Translations under genes and position numbers: made by a program
The notes under the pieces: generated by a model
The model's input: the letters and a program-made list of their open reading frames with translations, nothing else
Told to the model about the DNA's origin: nothing
Database searches by the model: none
Shown here: in pieces, positions 58,941 through 64,000 of the stretch
Layout: each line of letters begins with the position of its first letter
How positions within the stretch are numbered: the stretch's first letter is position 1
Assembly: GCA_902806565.1 (NCBI GenBank)
Contig: CADCXA010000029.1
Coordinates: forward strand, 1,612,001 to 1,676,000
DNA from: Hypoxylon rubiginosum
Lineage: Eukaryota; Ascomycota; Sordariomycetes; Xylariales; Hypoxylaceae
Length of the DNA: 64,000 bases
Direction: 5' to 3'

Positions 58941-60200
58941 CTCCATCCCGCCCGGAAGTTGCACATGTTTGACAGGCCGGCTGGTCGATGTTCCGGTAAT
59001 CCTGTCATACGAGAACGGACACAGGCACATCCCGCTCATCGAACGATTGTTACCCCTAGGACACAGGTCATGAGCCACGAAGGTGCTTTCATACCCAAGA
59101 CGGCCACCTATATCGAGTACGGTGCCTCTTCGGAAGTCACCATCGTGTCCTCCCTTCTCCACAGATGGTAAAACGTAACTGTTCTACCGCGCCTACCTAC
59201 CTAAACATGCTGCTGTATCCTTTCCCCAATTATGTCAACATAAGACAAGACAAGTTGCGCATTGGCCACCGGCTTCTAGTGCGGATGCTCCAGGCCGAAG
59301 TTAAGGTGATGGACGGTAACGGCACTGTGGTACATGTATACCTAGGTATGTAGCGGATATACATTAGGCCAATGGAACACAGTACCGCAGCGAGGCATCA
59401 ACACATCCGACGCCGATGCCCTTCTCGCTTCCGCCTACCCTTTCTATAGCTGTCTGTCGCCCTAGTCTTGACGCTGGCGGCCAAGCGCCAAAATACAATC
59501 GAGCTGTAGGTAGGTCAACCATTCTGTCCCATCGTGAATCTACCAGGGTCTGGCACGGTCAGCGAAGACAGCTCCTATACGTGGTGTTTGGCTGATGCCT
59601 CATCAACCCTGGCCCTTTCTTGGAGTCTTATATTGCAGCAATTGGTAGCCTATCTTGAGTTGCATCCGCCATTCTTAGCCGAAGCAACGCATCCAACACC
59701 GCCATCTTGCTACCAATCGCAGGATTGGCATGACCTGGTAAGGTGATCGAAGCGTGGCCACCACCACCACCACCACTGACTCCTTGTACGTAATATATGC
59801 AGACTCGAGTCGATTATTATCTGGTTCGCAATAGGAAACCTAAGTGCACCTTGCTCGGAGGTGATCAACTAATAGAAAATAGGTATGCATCGGTCACAGG
59901 GTTCATTTTTCAAGCTTAGGTAGTGATAAAACCAAACCGGATGAAACAGTCTCGTTCTTTTATTGACTATTCTTACTTCCGTATAAACGAAGGACAGCGG
60001 ACCACAGCGGACCATAAGACCAAGAAAATAAAACGATTGTTTAATTGAATCCTTTCTGATTCCTCATTCATAAGTCACTTTCACGTAACACCCCACTAGT
60101 ATCAATGAACGACCAGAATCTTCCACCCTCCGGTCCCAACACCGCTCCGGTACCGATGTAGCTAAGCCATTTGGCGCAGGCACACTCTCACGATGCTGAT
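58941..60200. other. Intergenic, no gene seen
   Basis: About 1.26 kb. A (CCA)n stretch at about 59759-59776 and ACCTAGGT-type words near 59341 are the only structure noticed. Confidence 0.45.
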
Positions 60201-60578
60201 CTAGCCTCTCTTAGCCCTCCAGTTCTGTGATGTGGTCCAAGACGTGGGTTCTGGGTCAGGACCGCCGCAACCGGCGCAGATAAGGTAGTGCGGCTCAGGA
60301 TTGTTGCGCACATCTTCATCACTGAGTGCTTTCTTCATGAACTCTTTGGTGTGAACGTTGCCGGAAAGAGCTGTCGCTACGAAGTCGTCTAGCCCAGACA
60401 GCTTCCCACATCCTCGGCAATTGCGCTTCGGAGTGGTAACGAAGGTGCCCTTGATGTTGAGGGTGCTGAAGTCGACGTCGAGAAGAGTGCTTAGACGCTT
60501 CTCCTCAGCAGCCCCGATCTCCCAAAATAAGTCGCCTTGGGGAACGGCTTGGGAGACTGAAGCATCGACTGCGCTCAT
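60201..60578 (-). CDS. Small protein with two CxxC pairs (putative zinc ribbon)
   Basis: Single exon, 125 residues, ATG at 60578 with no upstream in-frame start before a stop. The N-terminal half is acidic (FWEIGAAEEKRLSTLLDVDF). Then come NIKGTFVTTPKRNCRGCGK, GLDDFVATALSGNVHTKEF and LICAGCGGPDPEP. The two CxGCG knuckles are spaced about 50 residues apart, as in a split zinc ribbon. No membrane or signal segment. I do not recognise the family. The frame is well ordered and G+C content is higher than surroundings, so it is likely real. Confidence 0.7.
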   Translation of the reverse strand: MSAVDASVSQAVPQGDLFWEIGAAEEKRLSTLLDVDFSTLNIKGTFVTTPKRNCRGCGKLSGLDDFVATALSGNVHTKEFMKKALSDEDVRNNPEPHYLICAGCGGPDPEPTSWTTSQNWRAKRG

Positions 60579-62949
60579 ATTGAAAGGACTCTAGACGAGT
60601 GTAGGTGAGATAGAGGAATTTAAGTGAGATAGAAGGGTGTGGGCGAGGTATTTGACGTTTCTTGTGTGTATACGATCTGTGGCCGAGGAGAAATTTCCAC
60701 AATGTTTGTCGTGGTGGATAGAACGCGAGGGATGTGTGAATTATGGGTTCGTTGAAGGGGTTTAAATACACGTTCAGACGTCGCACTTGGTCAACTGCTC
60801 TCCGGGTTGTGAGTGGGAAGTATGACGCCCCTCGCCACTGTCCCAACACAGGCTACCCAACAAAATGTCAAAAATAAATTAAATGACCCGGACCGTGCTT
60901 GCTTGTATCGGCTGAGATTCTTAAGTTATACAAATGTTGAACGCATTCCTGAATCGGTCACCAATGTAATAACGCGGTACTTACTTTCTCCGTACCTGTC
61001 ATAGCATTGCAAGTCTACTATGGTTATATACAGGAAATAACTCTATTATAGCATGAATAGCTATGAATATACCTTCTAATAGAGCTTGATACGCATAGGG
61101 GATGGGAATAAAGAGCTCATCCCCCCTCCTACCAGCCCTCAAACCGGTACTCCCACCAGGGACCAAGGCACCCCCTCACCTAGCATAAGGGCATAGGTCC
61201 TATCCGGGGTCAGGGACTTAGGCCCTAACACTCAGACATGCGGACATCACGCAATAACCGCTTCCCTCATGCCGCCATCCGGACTGTGTGTTACTACTGC
61301 TAGACTGACGTGGTCCTCGGCACTCCAATCGTGATGTGACGACACGGACTTGCAGGCTCTTGAGGTGGCCCTTCGTCATCCGATTCCGCCGGCTCTACAT
61401 TGTATTGCATCGTTGCCCCGAAGGCCGTCGACCCGTAACTTAGCCAGCGTGAGATAAGAGCTGGTTTACTGGAGGGCATTGGTCCATGCTAGGCCAGGCC
61501 GTTTCATTGTGATGCAGTGACACATCCTCAGGTAAGCTACACAGCAGGATATGAAATACTCGATAATACTGGGCGGCTATTGAGTTCACCACTCAACAAT
61601 CCACTACCTATCATCATATGCCGAGGCCTTATTCTGCAGCCATTATCTGTTGATTTTTTTCCCATTCCATGTCTCAACAGTTTATTTTATATCATGCATC
61701 GTATCAATATACTTCAAATTCTCGTAGATCAGAGATGGATAATAGTAACACAGCATACGTACATTTTCGTATCCCCCATGCATGCATTCGAGTGCTATCC
61801 TGGAGGCATATTAGTGGCACAATTGTAGATCAAAAGCAGCTCGGCAGATATTAGTTGGCCTAAAACATAATAGATCGCCAAAAAAGGGCCCGACCATGGG
61901 TTCCCATACGATTTCCGCAAGGTACATAGCTACCTTAGGTAGGTAAGCATACTGTGTCTTAGACTGGTATTGCTTCTTATGTGTAAGCTTCATATCGTTA
62001 TGGCATGCATATGGGACGGACAGTTGGTTTCAATGGCCAGAAGAGGAAGGCAGTCGATAGAGGCTCATCTATCGCGAAGAAAGAACCGGCATATAGTGAA
62101 TAGAGACCAATATATAAGGTGATAGTATAATGTAATAGTATAATATTTTGACTACATATGTAGTTGCTAGCTGGCCGGCCACGCAATGTAAGAACCTCTA
62201 TCTACACTTTGGTATTTGGGTAGTTGTTAGTAAAACCTAAAGTTATAGCTTATTACATGCTGTTATCCTCCTTACCTTCTACATTTTAGCTTACCTACCT
62301 AAGGTACATGTTTAGTAGGTATAATAGGTCTGTAAATAGTTTCTTACCACTATATGTTAACGACCTTAACTTTCTGGCTTTAGCCTTATTATAACTAACT
62401 ACATGCAGGTAAATAGAGGTTTAGGTAGATGCCTAAATAGATAGATATGTTAGCCCTAATAAGGGCTGAGATAAATCAAAGGGGTGCTAGATAGAAGATT
62501 GATATAAAATTTTGATATCTTGTTCCTGATGACTTTGTATCACGAATTATAAGCTTCTTTTAGTTGTAGAGTGATTTTTTATCTTGTTTGGAGCAAACCG
62601 TTAATTTTAAGATAAACTATGATCGCGATAGGTGCCAGTGAAAAATGTCACCTTAGAAGTTAAGCTTGTTTCTCTCCGCCATTTCAACTCCTGCCCTGCG
62701 AGACCTACTTACTGAAAATTGTCACCAATTAAGAGATATCCGCGACCGTTACAAGCTTAGTATTACATTTCTAGGTTATAAAGTCCTATTTTAAGATAGA
62801 GGATCTGCTAAGTAGGTAGGTAGGTAAGTAAGCAGGAGCTCAGCTTACGTAACACGATTTTCTCGTGACAGAAACTACCTAGGTACCTTCTTAAGACTTA
62901 TCTACATTGTCAAAATTCCTTCAAGTCTGAGCACAATAAGAGCCAAGTA
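60579..62949. other. Long gene-poor stretch
   Basis: About 2.4 kb without supported genes. It contains a C-rich segment (61110-61240), AGGTAGGTA and CCTACCTAAGGTAC words (61935-61945, 62291-62310, 62813-62890), and otherwise AT-rich DNA. Confidence 0.45.
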
Positions 62950-63218
62950 GTGTTAAGACCTTAACCCTTACCGCCTAAGTAGGGACACGGACCTGCGAGT
63001 TACCCTTAGGACCTGGATAGGAGTCACGGGATCCCTCTGGCCCGAATAGGGGGCTAAGGGGCCTGGGTAGTGGTTACGGGCTTGTTGGTATTGAGGAAGA
63101 GATGAGCTTGGTAGTCAGACCTCTTGGCGTATAGGTCCCTTTGTCCTGACCTCCTATCTATACATGGGACTTTGTAACCAACTAGGTTTATAGCTTTTCG
63201 TGTAACAACATAGTTGTT
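62950..63218 (-). repeat. Copy 2 of the repeat that borders the AT-rich block
   Basis: Reverse complement similar to 39850-40085 over about 240 bases. It retains more C and G than copy 1, so it is the less mutated copy. It is bounded on the right by AACAACATAGTTGTT, a near-palindrome. No internal gene. Confidence 0.65.
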
Positions 63219-64000
63219 TCCCTTTCGCATGCTTGGCTTCGTGAGAGGCAGCTCATGACAGCACTGTATCTATTTAATCTGGAATTATATTAGGGGAGTA
63301 TAGCCTCATGCGATTTTATTGTCAGGCTCCCATGCGTGCATGTAGCACGTACTTGGATGCGATTGAATTAATGTGGTAGTTTGATAAATACTAATAGCAA
63401 GTCTTTGAAGACCATTAGGGATCATTTTCCTTTTATAGACGATGCCTCTTCATCTTATCTAGAATCATCTGGGGGGGGTTTTTTACCAGCATCAAAGAAC
63501 AGCTACAGTTATAGGATTGCTGGCATCTAGAAGAGGAGTAGTGGACTGACAGTGGAAACTAAGAAGGGCCTAAATAAGATTTGATAATAAATTGCATTCA
63601 AGGTGTCATGATCTGATATCTTCACGTGGCGCATTTGGGTGTTGAGAGAACAAATAATAGAAACGATCAATCCAATCACCGCGATGACTCGCATCCAAAA
63701 GAGGAAGTCGGGTGTTCTAGACGCTGCGCCACGGGGTAATTATAGGATGAAATTTGCGAAGCTCACGAAACATGAAATCGCCAATCCAGGAGCTAGGTAC
63801 TGCAAGGCTCGTCACTTCCTCGGGTCCTAACAACGTTTTTATATCTGCCTGTTCCCGCAGGTAATAACATGTCATGTGGACTGAGTTGAGCTAATGTTGT
63901 TGCCTGTTTCATTTCGACTTACTACGCCGTCAGGGGGAATCGTGCGCCAAATATAGCGCACCTGCAGCGGGCTGGAGGAATCCTTCAGGGCTTCGAACTG
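63219..64000. other. Right edge of window, no gene seen
   Basis: About 780 bases. A 63-codon plus-strand frame at 63639-63830 has no recognisable motif and I do not call it. Confidence 0.4.

Noticed and set aside
58618..59073. 151-codon plus-strand frame
   Set aside because: It crosses the repeat copy and has no coherent motif; an accidental opening.
61517..61828. 103-codon frame in gene-poor DNA
   Set aside because: Ile/Leu/Tyr-rich chance frame in AT-rich sequence without splice or family support.

Overview
The window is nuclear DNA of a filamentous ascomycete (Pezizomycotina, perhaps a Sordariomycete). The evidence is short GT-AG introns of about 45-95 nt, fungal-specific families (Zn2Cys6 regulator, PKS-NRPS hybrid, DUF6536, fungal rhodopsin-like membrane protein), and AT-rich decayed repeat DNA of the kind left by repeat-induced point mutation (RIP). 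Gene models were spliced by hand; where exon lengths sum to a whole number of codons this is stated.

Region 1 (1-3.6 kb) holds the 5' part of an unrecognised gene and a DUF6536 membrane protein gene. Region 2 (4.4-35 kb) is a secondary-metabolite cluster. Its core is one 4074-residue PKS-NRPS (KS-AT-DH-MT-inactive ER-KR-ACP-C-A-T-R) on the minus strand, followed by a seven-helix membrane protein, a P450, a stand-alone trans enoyl reductase, an aldo-keto reductase, a remnant GMC oxidoreductase, an S41/CPAF-like peptidase, a ricin-B-type lectin, an MCT-type transporter, a hotdog thioesterase and an MpaB-type oxygenase. The C domain has lost both histidines of HHxxxDG, and the P450 lacks the usual I-helix acid/alcohol pair. 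The peptidase and transporter carry in-frame TAA/TAG codons, so the cluster looks partly decayed.

Region 3 (35-44.5 kb) is repeat-rich. It has a degenerate unrecognised gene, a beta-propeller-like gene broken by five in-frame stops that could all be CAA/CAG to TAA/TAG changes, hairpin-bearing repeats, and a block of about 3.3 kb that is almost only A and T (40.09-43.38 kb). The left flanks of that block recur at 58.8 kb and, inverted, at 62.95-63.2 kb.

Region 4 (44.5-57.2 kb) is intact and looks like a sugar-acid catabolic cluster: aldo-keto reductase, sugar transporter, SMP-30 lactonase, class II aldolase, Zn2Cys6 regulator and two SDRs. One SDR closely resembles fungal L-rhamnose 1-dehydrogenase. 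Dehydrogenase, lactonase and aldolase match three steps of a non-phosphorylated deoxysugar route; no dehydratase gene is present.

Region 5 (57.2-64 kb) holds two small unrecognised genes and long gene-poor DNA with repeat copies. I saw no rRNA, convincing tRNA or CRISPR array.
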